Source of the DNA: Fistularia commersonii
Taxonomy: Eukaryota; Chordata; Actinopteri; Syngnathiformes; Fistulariidae
Direction: 5' to 3'
NCBI GenBank assembly: GCA_037954325.1
Contig: JBBMNZ010000034.1
Coordinates: 7,404,501-7,468,500, forward strand
DNA length: 64,000 bases
How positions within the stretch are numbered: the first letter of the stretch is position 1; each line of letters begins with the position of its first letter. A program made the translations under genes and the position numbers. Positions 35,690 through 47,110 of the stretch are shown here, one piece after another. Below the pieces are notes generated by a model that saw nothing but the letters and a program-made list of their open reading frames with translations, was not told the origin of the DNA and ran no database searches.

Positions 35690-35880
35690 TATTCACAAAG
35701 CCGACATCTAATGCATATTGAGTTGTGTTTTGTGAAGGATCATTTGATTGTCTTGTAAATGAAGCTTTGCCCCTCAGCTGCTAATTTAGCAACATTCCAT
35801 CTCATTAGAGAAAGGGAGCGCAGAACGACAAAGGCATTTACTGAGAAATGAACCCTGCTTTAATTTCAAATGGCCATCGC
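35690..35880. promoter_or_regulatory. candidate CNE
   Basis: Unique DNA with CATCTAATGCATATTGAG (POU/homeodomain), GGATCATTTGATTGTC, CAGCTGCTAATTTAGCAAC and CATCTCATTAGAG, a dense set of AT cores with no repeats and no open frame of note. Confidence 0.43.
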
Positions 35881-36734
35881 GGGTTCTGAAGCCGCGCCAG
35901 CTCGACCGGTCTCGGATTATACGGAGGTACGGGCCAAGCGAAAGGAATGAGATAAAAAGCCGTGTTCCAAAGACAAGTGCAGACCTCGCTCTTCCTCTTT
36001 CCTTCCACCCCGCATGTTTCCTCCCCTGTCCCACCCTATCCCTCAATCTCTTTAGAGGATGTGCAAGTGTATCTGGTTTCCTGAAGCGTTTAGCACCTTA
36101 CCCGCAAAACCCGGACAGGAAGCCCACTCTGCTTGCAGTGTATCAATTGCTCCGAACAGCACTCCCCTTACCTCCACCTCTGTCCGTCCGTAGCTGGCTC
36201 AGCACGCGCTTTCCGCATACCTGCGCATGAAAGCGCTCGCGATCGAAATCACAAATGCACACGATAATTTTTTTTTTCTTTTCTTTTTTTTTCCCTTTTG
36301 GAATTTCTGCCGCATTCAGCACGGTGAATACGCTGCACCAAAACATGCAGACTTAAATCAGCGCTAACACCTTAATGGCCAGACCCACTCATACCAGTAA
36401 ACACACCCTTACAGAAGAGCTGACCTTGGCTCCACTCAGTGCCAGGGTTCATCCTCCGGCCAAGCTGGCAAGTCGGATGGACCCGGCGGCCAAGACAGCA
36501 ACCCCGGCCCCCTCGGAGGCTGCTGTCATCCGTTAAAAAGAAATCCACAGAGGCGCCGGCAGAGAGAGGAAACAAAGGAGACGATAATGATAAAGCCGGG
36601 CTTTGTTTTTAACGTGATGCCTGCTTCTCTGCAGGTGTGCGGGGCACCTTGATGCCGTGCACGTTTGCGCCGGTGTTTGGCCCACGTGTGCTCGCAGACA
36701 TGCATGCATTCATGTGTGCGTTACAGAGCGAGAG
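35881..36734. other. unique non-coding stretch
   Basis: T-rich run at about 36268-36298. No gene or repeat family recognised. Confidence 0.45.
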
Positions 36735-36905
36735 TAAGTGCCTGGGGATGATGCCTTTGAAAGGCACTTTAGAAATTAAACCAATGCCAGTGTTCTGTAA
36801 TGGGGCTTAAATGATCCAGAAAACACAAGATGTATTGAGTATTTAATGAAACGCACGGCACGCTCCTTAATTCTGCTCTCAGCTACGACACGGTGTCTCC
36901 CGGAC
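36735..36905. promoter_or_regulatory. candidate CNE with TCF/LEF palindrome
   Basis: TGCCTTTGAAAGGCA at 36752-36766 is a palindrome around one base and holds the TCF/LEF core CCTTTGAA. A second inverted pair, AAGTGCCT (36736-36743) and AGGCACTT (36762-36769), encloses it. Downstream are TTAGAAATTAAACCAATGCC and GAGTATTTAATGAAACG. Unique and non-coding. Confidence 0.43.
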
Positions 36906-38019
36906 CGACTCATTGCCCGGAAATCACAACAAACCAGACAGACGGATGAAAACTTTTTTTTTTTTTTTTTCCCAGACGTTCACGGACATACATAATGGTG
37001 TTTTACCCCTTTTCAATGTGCATTTTAGTATCTCGAAATCACGAATACTCATACGAATATACATATTCACGGGCCGAATTCTGAATTGACATGCAAGAAA
37101 ACAATAAACGGCAATATGTTTTGAATGATTATTCTAACATTTAATTCTCATTCTCTGTTTTGCAAAGGTATTTTACTCCGTAGCCGTTTAAGTTGTGCAC
37201 CTCAGTTTAATTTCGAGGCGTACCTTCCCTGTGTTTTTCAGAGAGCGGATAAGTCCTTCTCGTCCTCATTGTCTGTGAATGTCCTTTGTGGTTTGGCCAT
37301 ACATTAATAATGTAAAGGTAATGATCTCCAGACTAAAGGGTCGGTCCCATGTTGTACCCCCTCCTTGGCTCCCCGCAACCCCCACATATGTCTGTCTGCA
37401 GGCCAGCCGGAGAATAATAGGAGCGCAGAATCGGCAGGGAAAGGGGGATGAACGTTGGCTGAAAACTTGGAGTCGAAGAAAGAGAGGAATTCCTGGCCGT
37501 GCTGTCGAAAACAACGACGGCACCGCCGCGCTTCATTGATTACTTGAGGAAAAAGGGGAAGGAAGCGAAGAATCTTTCTGAGAAAACATCTCTTCTGTCC
37601 CTCTCCCTACCCCTTTCCTCTGCTTCTGAAGTTTGGTTTCTGGAGAATGATTGATGAGGAACTTGCACTGTGGCCTCCAATGTCCTGTCCTCTTCGTCTT
37701 TCCTTCTCCTCCTCCTCCTCCTCCTCCTCCAGACGCACCCACACAGACACACACTTAGACGCCCAGTGTTAGCGAATGATGGATGGCGAGCTGGCAGTGC
37801 GGTGGTAATAGCAGACATCCAAATCTGCGCTGCCACATTTGTCTCCTTATTCACGTCTGTGTTTATACATCAGACTCCAAACCTAAAGCTAAAAATTGAT
37901 TTATCCCGTGCAAATTATACAGATTTTTTTGTTTGCGTTAAGAGTTCAACCGGATGTTCAGATACGCCGAATTAGCATGCTTAATATTTTAATTGCCACG
38001 ATAAATACTTGTATACTTA
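36906..38019. other. non-coding stretch
   Basis: T run at about 36955-36970, (CTC)n at about 37706-37731, otherwise unique. Frames of about 100 codons on both strands near 37.5-37.9 kb come from the triplet repeat. No gene. Confidence 0.5.
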
Positions 38020-38105
38020 TCATTAGAAGTGATTCCATGTTGGGCCTCAGGCAAGGTGGGGATGATTGACAGCGGGCCACCTTACATGTTCACATTGTGT
38101 TAAAG
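38020..38105. promoter_or_regulatory. candidate CNE with PBX/MEIS DECA site
   Basis: TGATTGACAG at 38063-38072 is the exact composite PBX-MEIS/PREP decamer seen in hindbrain and neural-crest enhancers. It lies in unique, repeat-free sequence (GATTCCATGTTGGGCC upstream, GGGCCACCTTACATG downstream). Confidence 0.45.
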
Positions 38106-38314
38106 TAAGGGGAAAAAAACTGGATCAAAACGAGAAAGATGAGAGGTAGCGGAGAAAGAGGAAGATGAAAGAAAAGGAGGAAGAGCTGGAGTTGAGGGAA
38201 AGGAGGAGCGTTGGAAAGCCACAAATAACTACCATCAATCACCCAGCGCTCAACGTTTTCACGTTAGGATTGCCTGATATTGGCAGAGGCCAGAGATCTT
38301 TGTGAATGTGTTTA

Positions 38315-38341
<27 letters not shown>
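38315..38341 (+). repeat. (TG)n microsatellite
   Basis: Perfect TG run. Confidence 0.9.
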
Positions 38342-38348
<7 letters not shown>

Positions 38349-38959
38349 GTTTGGCCCTGCCCGGACTCTCTCCATCTTTCCCCATCTTTGGCATTCTTTA
38401 AACTGACGGCACAAACAACAACAGTTGAGAAATTACCCTCGTCAGCACGACGTTGGCAGGTGTGTCAACTCCCCGAGTACCAAATTAGGGTGTGCAAGAT
38501 TGCAGAAATGCCTCGGCTCTCATATCTCAAGTTTTTTTTTTTTTTTAAATCACAAACATTTTCATGAACCTAGACGGAGACATACATTAGGCGTAAGGAT
38601 GCCACGTAAAATCCAAGATCAACACTTCCAAAGCTAACAGCGAAAATAACCCGCGAGTCGACGAGAAGGCCTTGGGTTGACGTTCGACTCATTTATGGTT
38701 GCCTTTGCTCCTGGCGATGAATTAAAATCTCAAATTCGCAATTAATCCACATGTTGTCTCGAAGGAGAAAACACAAATCGGAGAATTTACCTGAAGAACA
38801 TAAGAGGAACAACCAATGGAGTTGTTTGATCGTCATTTCTTTTATTCTGGAATATGTTGCACTTCTATAGAGCATTTTTTATTGACAAAATGTTCATTAT
38901 GTTTTTTTTTTTTTTTTTTTATTGTATGTTGCATTTGACCTGCAGCACTGTGAGTGTGC

Positions 38960-38961
<2 letters not shown>

Positions 38962-38995
<34 letters not shown>
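38962..38995 (+). repeat. (GT)n microsatellite
   Basis: Perfect GT run, about 17 units, preceded by a T run at about 38901-38920. Confidence 0.9.
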
Positions 38996-38999
<4 letters not shown>

Positions 39000-39054
39000 T
39001 TGTGTGTGTCATTGTCAAAAGCACACTTTGATCAAGTCTTGCATTTGTGCAACA

Positions 39055-39069
39055 ACACTAGGGGGTGCT
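39055..39069 (+). promoter_or_regulatory. CTCF-like motif, forward
   Basis: ACACTAGGGGGTGCT matches the CTCF core at 13 of 15 positions, with mismatches at positions 1 and 12. It has the same orientation as the site at 12372. Confidence 0.35.
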
Positions 39070-39825
39070 CCAGGTTTGTCTAGCCAACTGTTGAGGCTCT
39101 AATGGCTCACAGTCCCGATACGTGAGTGTGTGTGTCCGTTGTTTTTTGGGTGTGTGTGTGTGTCAAAGTACATGAACATGGTGTGCACCTACTCTGCACC
39201 ACCGGGTCAAAAGTGGCCCTTTTTTCCCCCCCATTAAAATCTCACCACATCCTGCCACAAGACTCCTTTATCATTAACTCCGTCTCCGTTCATATCGCTG
39301 AGCGGTCAGAGGCCAGGTTTCTTAGTTACATAGTAGTGCGTGATGATGAAGTTAATAGATGAAGGTTTTCGCAAGTTGTGTGCATCGCTTCATATTTAGT
39401 TACCCAAAGTGCACAAAGTTGCTGAGTCGACATCACAAATGCACTAATTGGGCGTTTTAAAGGTATCGTTTTTAGTCTCGTCTCGGCTCTTTTTGGAATC
39501 GGTGAGACGCTCTAATTCTGTCATTAATGATGCACATTCGTGCCCCTCTTATTTTTTTATTTTTTTCACGAGCACACCAGACACCTCGTCTCACTCTCGG
39601 CGCAACGAAAGCATTGTTCTTCATGAGGGGGAAAAAAAAAAAAAAAACAACAACAAAAAAAAAAAAAAATGCCTCTGGAGCTATTAACTCCCGGCGTCGG
39701 CTGCGTTTGATTTCATTATCGAGATACGGTTTCGGTCGGTCGTTCAATAATGCAGCCTTTAGCAAGAAACGGCATGCGATTTTTACCTGTCCTCAGGTTT
39801 CACACAGGCACAACACACGTGAAAG

Positions 39826-39905
39826 CTAAGATAGATATAGATAGATAGAAACTTTATCGATCTCGGAGGGGAAATTCACTCGTAGTTGCACCCTTGCAAG
39901 AGGTG
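39826..39905. mobile_element. LINE 3'-tail-like fragment with (GATA)n
   Basis: GATAGATAGAAACTTTATCG followed by TCTCGGAGGGGAAATTCACT is the teleost pattern of a tetranucleotide tail joined to ACTTTATTGATCCC-type sequence at non-LTR retrotransposon 3' ends. Only the tail is seen. Confidence 0.5.
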
Positions 39906-41118
39906 GCATTAGCAAAATGGTTTCAGCAAAGGAATGTCAACTGAGCAAGATGGAAATATACATCTATATAGATGTGGAACCGATATTATCCATATATTAC
40001 GAATGAGATGTCCAATTCACCAGTAGATACATGACAGTAATGTTTGAGTATTTTGGCATGGGGTGCGGAAGATGTCGGAGGCTCCTCAGTGCGTATCGCT
40101 CCACAGTTGCACGCTATTTTCCTTATTTTTTTTTATATCCTTTGCTCTTTTTGTAGAATGTTTGCGGAGTACCGATGGCATCCGATGCATTTCATATTTA
40201 CGGAGACGCAGCAGAAAAAAAAAAAAAAAAAACCCTCTCGTTGACCTTCCTTGCGGCTGGAAATATATCATGTTAGGACGATTTTTAAATTGGATACATA
40301 TTTGCGCAGGAGCAACGAAATGGCAGTATATTGAGATTGTCATTGGCTGTATTGTGAAGTCTTTTTCTTCTCTATTTGTGGCGAGACAATGTGACTGGGA
40401 GAAGCGTCGCCCAGGGCGATATGGCGGAGAAGACAGTGGCATGGTTTTGGTGAGGCGGACCCACCCGACCACCACTCGCCGTATTTGTGTCACACTGTCA
40501 TGTTTGCGGTATTTCCAGAAACAAATCCACTGCTTGTTTTTTTTTTTTCTCTGTTGTGGAGTAAATAAATCTCTATTATTAGCCAAATTCCTCTTTTAAA
40601 ATTCTCTTGCACTTTGAATCACATCTTCACATATTCTGGTTTTCGCGAGGAAAACTTTGGAAATAATCCCGTAACCACAATTCTAAAGTACCGAAAATGA
40701 GATCCCGTTGTATGTTTCTCATCGAGATTTTTCCCCCCTAATTTTGTTTTCTTTGTTTTTTTTTTTTCTAAGAACCCTCCAAATTGAGATCTAGCAAAAC
40801 GTAAACTCAGTGTTTTACTGTATATTTATATTTGATTTATACCATACATGGACTTGATCACTTCCTATCCCTCACTCTCGATTGAGGAAGGTTTAAATCA
40901 TTCCATCTGTTGTCCCGTATCCTGGCGTGCGGAGGAGCACCAACGTTCCTGCTCCAGACAAGTAATCCTAAATATAGGAGTGAAGTAGAACTGCATGAAT
41001 CTGTTCATCGTCAACCTGTAGGGATGCTGACTTGCTGACTGATGATGCACCTAACCGTCCTCCTCCTCTTCTTGCTCTTCCTCACCCGCCACCACAGTCA
41101 CTTTTCAACTCGGGCAAA
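39906..41118. other. non-coding stretch
   Basis: A runs at 40216-40232, T runs at 40538-40549 and 40758-40768. Frames of 166 and 178 codons at 40.06-40.60 kb overlap on opposite strands and span the homopolymers. Neither has a recognisable domain. No gene. Confidence 0.5.
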
Positions 41119-41193
41119 CCCCACTCCGCTCCACCCCACTCCACTCCACCCCACTCCACTCCACCCCACTCCGCTCCACCCCACTCCACGCCG
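41119..41193. repeat. 15-bp minisatellite, 5 units
   Basis: Five exact-length units of CCCCACTCCACTCCA with variants (units 1 and 4 have CCGCT for CCACT, the last ends CCACGCCG). The strand is strictly pyrimidine-rich apart from A/G punctuation. Confidence 0.93.
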
Positions 41194-42386
41194 CCCCGCC
41201 GCACAACATAAAGGGGGGGAAATCACAGAAACACAGAGCCGGATTATTCACCGCAGCAGCGTTATTGAATATGTGACTAACACACTGAGAATCGCTCTGG
41301 GAAATCAGATTAAAAAATGAATTATTTATAAGGACACGGAACGGCGGTCCGATAGGGTTGAGGGAGTGGAGGAATACACCTACAATATCCCCCAAACAAC
41401 ATTACAAGTTAAAACATGACACTTCCCACGGTAGTTATTCATTTTTATAATGCTCACAAATGTTCCCCTTTATATTCTGATATTGAAATATGACTCATAG
41501 TAAAATTACATGGTAAAAGCGTTTTATTATTTTTGTTTAATGATGTTACCTGTGGGTTTCTCTCTGCTTTTTCCTCTGCCGAGTCTAACCGATGCGTGAT
41601 GGTGTGATATATTTTCACCGGAGCCGTAAAAGCCCGATATCAAATCACTTAAACCGCCTTTTATTGCGATTTCTGTGCAAACCGTCTCCCCTCGGTGAGT
41701 CACGTCTAAATGAAAGTGGAAAAACAGCACGTAAAATGAGAAAAAAGTTATTTTTAATGCCTCATTAATATTTTTCACAGCATTCGGTATAAAGTTGACG
41801 TTGAAATTTCAATTTGCATGTAAATATCCCATGTTTTCTTTGAATCATTAAGATAAATATCATTTTCGAAAAGGAAGTATTGTTTTTTGATATATCATAA
41901 TGAAAGCTTATTTATGAGAATGACGACAATATATAACATACGTTATACATACATATCATACATATAGCGCATTTTACAGTCATTCCAAAGCCAAATTCTT
42001 TTTTTCTTCTTTTACTTTTACGGTTCTGCCTTCGGAGGCCACAGTGAATCATCTTCCTCCATCTAATCCTCTCCTCTGCATCATCGGACTTCCTTTTCTC
42101 TTTCCCTCCTTCCATAAATCTCCACTCCGGTCTTCCTCCAGGTCTCCCGCCTGGCAGTTCCAACAGCCCAGATCTTCGTAACACATAAAAACCACCTCGG
42201 TCCGACTTTATCTCCAAATCGCTCCAACATCCCTCATCCCTCATCCTCCTCGCTCCCTAAGAGAACCTCCACATCTCCGACCCTGCTACCTCCAGCGCTG
42301 CTTCCTGTCTTTTTCTCAGTGCCTCAAGTGATATCCCTTATCCCTCAATATCCTTGTCCAATGTCCTCATCCCATGCAATAACTGG

Positions 42387-42422
<36 letters not shown>

Positions 42423-43230
42423 CACACTGCATTTGCATGGTACGGGTGGTGTTTTCTGCTTCGATATCGTATCATTATTCATCTTCTGGTGATCGAAAGG
42501 CCATTATTTCTTTCTTTCGCGTCACATTTCTGTCTCATCAACGTTTTACCGAGGCCCGTTTGGCCAAAACCTTCCTCCCTCTCCTGTTTTTCTTTTCTCT
42601 TTTTCAGTCCGTCTCATTCTCTCTAATGCTATCTCTCTTTGCTTTGACAAGCGGCCAAGTTGCCGACATGAGGAAAGTGCCCGGGCACGCAGCGACGTGC
42701 CAGAAGAAATCCTCCTCATCCCGAGTAATTACTTTTTGTTTTACCTGATATCCTCTCTCACCGTGAGATACTTTCCCGTTCCTCGCCCTCTCCTTCACTC
42801 TTACCCGCTCGCCTTTTTTCCCATCCGACCCCCGGCGCCCGGTGATTTTTATTTGACCCCCGGATTCATGCGTATCCAGACGAACGCCCGGCAGGCCTCC
42901 GGTGGCAGGTGTGGCGCGTGAGTCATTCGGGCTGTCGCAGGTGACTGCGGTCGGAGGAGTTTCTGTCAACGCCTCCCGGCCCCTTTGACAGCCGCCTGCC
43001 CTCTGCGCTCGGGGTAAAACCAAACACTTGGCCGGCCCCCGCGGGGGGAATGCCAGGGAGTTTCCCCCCATGAATATTTGAAGGTGAGGTGTGGAAGAAA
43101 AATCCTGGAAATAACCGTTTACACTTTCCTCCCCTCGCCAGTTTCTATCTTTATATTCACCCTTGAATCAGTATATTTTGGCCCACGTTGCTTTGCCCAT
43201 ATGCACATGTTGGACTTTTATTACAAACCA
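41194..43230. other. non-coding stretch
   Basis: Includes a (CA)n at 42389-42419 and a possible CNE at about 42610-42720 (TCTAATGCTATC, GCTTTGACAAGCGGCC). The 155-codon reverse frame at 42.60-43.07 kb is Arg/Gly/Pro-rich without a known domain. No gene. Confidence 0.45.
42389..42419 (+). repeat. (CA)n microsatellite
   Basis: Perfect CA run, about 15 units. Confidence 0.9.
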
Positions 43231-43313
43231 TTATCTATATCGCTTATCCTGCACTCAGATGCTGGAGACCATCCCGGCCGTCATCAGGCGAGAGGCAGGA
43301 TAGTCTCCCAGAT
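43231..43313 (-). mobile_element. SINE copy E, 3' fragment, reverse
   Basis: TATCGCTTATCCTGCACTCA, then CATCCCGGCCGTCATCAGGC, is the complement of the family 3' module. The 5' part is absent. Confidence 0.65.
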
Positions 43314-43324
43314 TTGGTCACCTG

Positions 43325-43362
43325 TCATTATTATTACTATTATTATTATTATTATTATTATG
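43325..43362 (+). repeat. (ATT)n microsatellite
   Basis: ATT units with one ACT variant. Confidence 0.9.
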
Positions 43363-43480
43363 AGATGAGAACAACTTTATTTATCCCAAAGGAAATTGTT
43401 GTGCCAGAGTTTCAAGCAAAAACATAACAGTAATAGATGATAGTAGGAAGGAGGGAGAATAAGAAATACAATAAAATATA
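43363..43480. mobile_element. LINE 3'-tail-like fragment
   Basis: ACAACTTTATTTATCCCAAA then GGAAATTGTTGTGCCAGAG fits the same class of retrotransposon tail as at 39826. It directly abuts the (ATT)n tract. Confidence 0.45.
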
Positions 43481-43534
43481 AATTGTCAAGGTTAAGGCTA
43501 TCAAGTGTTTTCAGGTCTTCAGTACAAAGATTTG

Positions 43535-43536
<2 letters not shown>

Positions 43537-43583
<47 letters not shown>

Positions 43584-43680
43584 TATTTTATATTATATTG
43601 TTTTATGTTATATTATATTATTATTATATTATTATAATAATTATTTGTTATTATTATTTTATTATATATTATTATTATTT
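43537..43680 (+). repeat. long (ATT)n-derived AT repeat, about 145 bp
   Basis: A pure ATT run at first, degenerating into TATATT/TTATTA mixtures, and ending exactly at the 5' end of SINE copy F. Confidence 0.9.
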
Positions 43681-44144
43681 GGATGGCACGGTGGTGCAGT
43701 GGTTTGTGCTCCGGCCTCACAGCATGAAGGACCCAGTTTTGAATCCAACAAGGGGACCTTTCTGTGTGGAGTTTGCATGTCCTCCCCGTGTCTACGTGGG
43801 TTTCCTTCCGGATCCCCTGGTTTCGAATAATAATTTATCCTTAATTAAAAGTCATTCTCTGCAATGAACCCATCATGGATGAGCAGAGGGCTGTCGTCCA
43901 CCCGAGCCAGGGGAGCGGTTAGGGGTTCAGCGTCTTGCTCAACAACACTTCGACACAAGAGAGACGGGAATCGGACCAGGAATGTTTGGTTCCAAAGACG
44001 ATTGCATCGCAGGTTTATTGGAAAAAATTGGGAAAATTGCCCCGAATGAGTGAGTGAATGTTGTCTTTCTTTGTGGCGACCAGTCCTGGTTGCCTTGCCC
44101 GAGGACAGGTGGGATAGGCGGTTAAAGATGGATGGATGGATAGG
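43681..44144 (+). mobile_element. SINE copy F, split by another tRNA-like repeat
   Basis: The head GGCACGGTGGTGCAGTGGTT and body CTTTCTGTGTGGAGTTTGCA are the least diverged in the window. After about 43830 the family sequence breaks off. The segment 43860-44040 (ATCATGGATGAGCAGAGGGC, GGTTAGGGGTTCAGCGTCTT, GACGGGAATCGGACCAGG) belongs to a different teleost repeat. The SINE 3' module returns at about 44070 (GGCGACCAGTCCTGGTTGCC, GGTGGGATAGGCGGTTAAAG) with an (ATGG)n tail. Confidence 0.68.
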
Positions 44145-45234
44145 TTATTGTAATTATTTTCCTTCATTTGGAGATGCTATTATGTGTCGGGGCATCAATA
44201 CTTTGATCCGCTGATTTAAAATGAATTAAGCCGGCGGTAGAAGTTTCCCTCGAAGATGTTTTTCATCGGGAGCCGCCTCGCGATATCTCATCTACATCCG
44301 ATCTCTGGCTCGCATCCAGCCGCGATCTCCACAACCACCGGTGTTTGATGGGAGAGGGAAGCGGAGGGGAAAGAAGGGGGGGGGGAGATGAAGGAGTGGT
44401 TGCATCAGCAGAAAGTTGTTTTTCCGTGGAGAGACTATTTAAAGTAAAAGGGTGGGCGAGGAGGGGGTAAGGCGGCCTCGCGGTGGTCCACAGCCTCCAG
44501 GATGGAGGTGAGCCGCAAGAGGACGGGGCGCTCAGCGTCCCCTTTTTCTGTTTAGCTTGAATACGCGTACATCTGCGCGTCGGGGAGAGGATCCGAGGGG
44601 GCGTCTGGGTGTGAACGCGGGGGTATTTGGGTGGGATCAGACGTTTGTGTGCGGCTCAGGTATTAATCTTCTTTGTCAGTGGAGCCCAGATGCAGAAGCT
44701 CGGACTCAGCAGTCTGCAGCGGGCTCCAGGAGGTGGGCATGATGAGGAAGAGCGTGTTTCAAGGGGCCGTGAACGGAGCTGGTACTGCAGAGGGGGCGCA
44801 TTGACAGAGAGGGGGCAACACACAGTGGATAGGCTAATGATTTTAGCCAGAGAAAACCCTCAGGTAAAACCCAGTGGTCGCAATTAGTGGAGTTTTTCCA
44901 GGGGTTGCCCCTCTCCACACACACACACACACACACGATTCATTCAAAACACAGCAGCCACCTGCGCTGAGCCTGGATGGAAAAGTATTACGTTCCAACC
45001 CATAACCCCCTCACCCTCTGCCGCCCCCTCCATCCCCCCTGCCCCCCCACACCTCCGCCGCGCTCCCCATTAACACCGCTCACACACTCCCGTCGCTGTT
45101 TGCCCACCGCGAGAACAGATGAACTAACATGTTTGCTCTGTAGGAAACACTCACACACAGTCACTCCGCGGGAGCAAAGTTGGAACTCGGAGGGAGCCGA
45201 CAGACTCTGTTCGAGAGGTTGCTGATTCGCTTTG

Positions 45235-45235
<1 letters not shown>
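44145..45235. other. GC-rich non-coding stretch
   Basis: G run at about 44376-44387, (CA)n at 44917-44936, C-rich purine/pyrimidine strand bias at 45000-45060. No gene. Confidence 0.5.

Positions 45236-45278
<43 letters not shown>
45236..45278 (+). repeat. (AC)n microsatellite, about 21 units
   Basis: One of the longest uninterrupted CA tracts in the window. Confidence 0.92.
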
Positions 45279-45280
<2 letters not shown>

Positions 45281-45837
45281 GGGAGGAAATTTCAAGGCAA
45301 GATTGACATGATAAGCTGATTAACCTCTTTTTCCGGTTAAGTTGCCAGGACGCCACTGAGAGGAAAGATGTTGGTGTCTGTTGGGGATGAAAGATATTAA
45401 TGTATTAACAAGACAGATTTGATTTCAAGCATATTTCGGCGTGACGGCGCCTCACTGATGGTGAGGCTTGTAATCAATCACAGCTTCATCTGGAAACCAA
45501 TACGACTGATCGGGAAGCCAATCTAATACTATTCTCTTCAGAAGTTGTTAAACAACAACGAACGTTTCTTTTCGCTTAAAGATAAAAAGTTCACACCTAT
45601 TGAAGCGTCAAAAACTCCATCAAATCCATGGTATTGCATCTGACAGTATCATGTTCATTCATTCGTTCATTCGTTCGTCATCTGTTCCTCGTAGGCGTGC
45701 ATGAAAAAGAGGCAAAGAAAATTTAAGTAGCCTATAACTAGAATACAAAATATAGTAGATAGCAGTGAAAAAAAACAATAATTTGCTCTCATAAGTCCCT
45801 TCACCCTGTCATTCGCTCATCATAAAATAACATACTA

Positions 45838-46040
45838 CTCATTCATTCACATGTTTGGGCAATTCAGTCTCCAATGGACGTCCTGCATGTTTTTGGACTG
45901 TGGGAGGAAACCAGCGAATCCGGGGGATCCCATGTAACACACACACACACACACACACACAGACACAGACACACGCACGGGGAAAATGTGGAATCGAACC
46001 AGGGACCTTCATGCTTTGAGAGTCAGGCGTGGATCAGAGT
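45838..46040 (-). mobile_element. SINE copy G, reverse, with a CA microsatellite grown inside it
   Basis: The complement of the family body is clear: TTTGGGCAATTCAGTCTCCA, CATGTTTTTGGACTGTGGGA, GGAATCGAACCAGGGACCTT. Where other copies read CACGTAGACACGGGG-type sequence, this copy has an expanded (CA)n/(CACAGA)n at 45935-45977. Confidence 0.72.
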
Positions 46041-46639
46041 TCAAACACGCTTTTGAATGTAATTGTGGAATTCATTTTTCCCATTCATTGCCAACTGGGT
46101 ATATTTACTGAGTAAAAACAAATTGCAGAAATAATTAGAAATGACAATCAATAATATAATTTGTTAATTTACCATATTTTGTTTGCTATTTGCCTTCAGA
46201 TCTTTATTCTGTCTAGAGAGTCTCTGTCATTTAGCGATACATAAAGTAACTTCCCCACAAACCAGGCTGTTCAAAGTGTTACTTAATCTCCATACGCAGT
46301 TGCCATCTTTTACCAAATTGTTAACGCCACTCAGAATCTCTTGAGCAACCCTTTTTTTTTTTTTTTGAGTGTGATGCGTATTCAATGTGATGAACGTGTT
46401 TTAAAAAAAAAAAAAAAAAAGCGAAAAATGTTTTGATTGAGTCTTTACTTCGAAAAGCCTGTCAGACATCGACCACCATTCTTTCACCGCCGACGCCGCT
46501 CAGATCCCGACACGCACCCAAACTGTTGTGTAAGGAGGGAAAAATTATTTCATGGAATAATGGAAGAGGTTAAATAACCTGGATGTACTCTGCGTGTGTG
46601 TGTGTGTGTGTGTGTGTGAGAGTGACAGAGAGAGAGACT
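46041..46639. other. non-coding stretch
   Basis: T run at about 46351-46366, A run at 46402-46420, (GT)n at 46593-46618. No gene. Confidence 0.5.
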
Positions 46640-47110
46640 GTTTGAATAGGCTCCCTTTGGATTGTCAGATATGTCTGGCGTTTTATACGGCCTTCCCTAT
46701 TATAATGCTACTTATCTTATCCAAAAGGCCATCGGGCTGCACGATTAATTTAGCTACTGTATCCGTGGAAACGATGGCTTTCCTCCTCTGTGCTGTCCCT
46801 CTCTCCCTCCCTCCCTCTCTCCATCTGCGGGAGATTAAACAGAGACCGGCTCTACTTTTCTTTCTCTTTCTGTCCATCATAGTGAAAAATTACCGTTTAG
46901 TCTTCCTCCTTAATCGCGCCGGCCGCAGAGCAATCAGACAGGGAATAATGGCCCGGCGTCTGGCTGCGCCGGCTCTCCACTACAATGCCTCCAGACAGGA
47001 TTGAGGTGAGAATGGGGGGGAAACCTCACATTAATGATTCCTCGTAACTTTCATCTTTGGAGAAATACAGATTGTGCAAAGCCATCTCTGTGTCAAATCT
47101 TTGTCGGAAC
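46640..47110. promoter_or_regulatory. candidate CNE cluster
   Basis: Unique block with CCTATTATAATGCTAC, GCACGATTAATTTAGC, CACATTAATGATTCC and AGAGCAATCAGACAGGG, an ATTA-rich, repeat-free region of about 470 bp. A 136-codon frame overlaps it but lacks any recognisable domain. Confidence 0.4.

Noticed and set aside
40063..40599. 178- and 166-codon overlapping frames on opposite strands
   Set aside because: Both run through A and T homopolymers encoding Lys/Phe runs, and neither resembles a known protein.
42604..43071. 155-codon reverse frame
   Set aside because: Arg/Gly/Pro-rich, no motif, no splice partners, and GC-driven.
44980..45356. Reverse frame containing a poly-Cys/Val run
   Set aside because: Translation of the (CA)n tract at 45236-45278.
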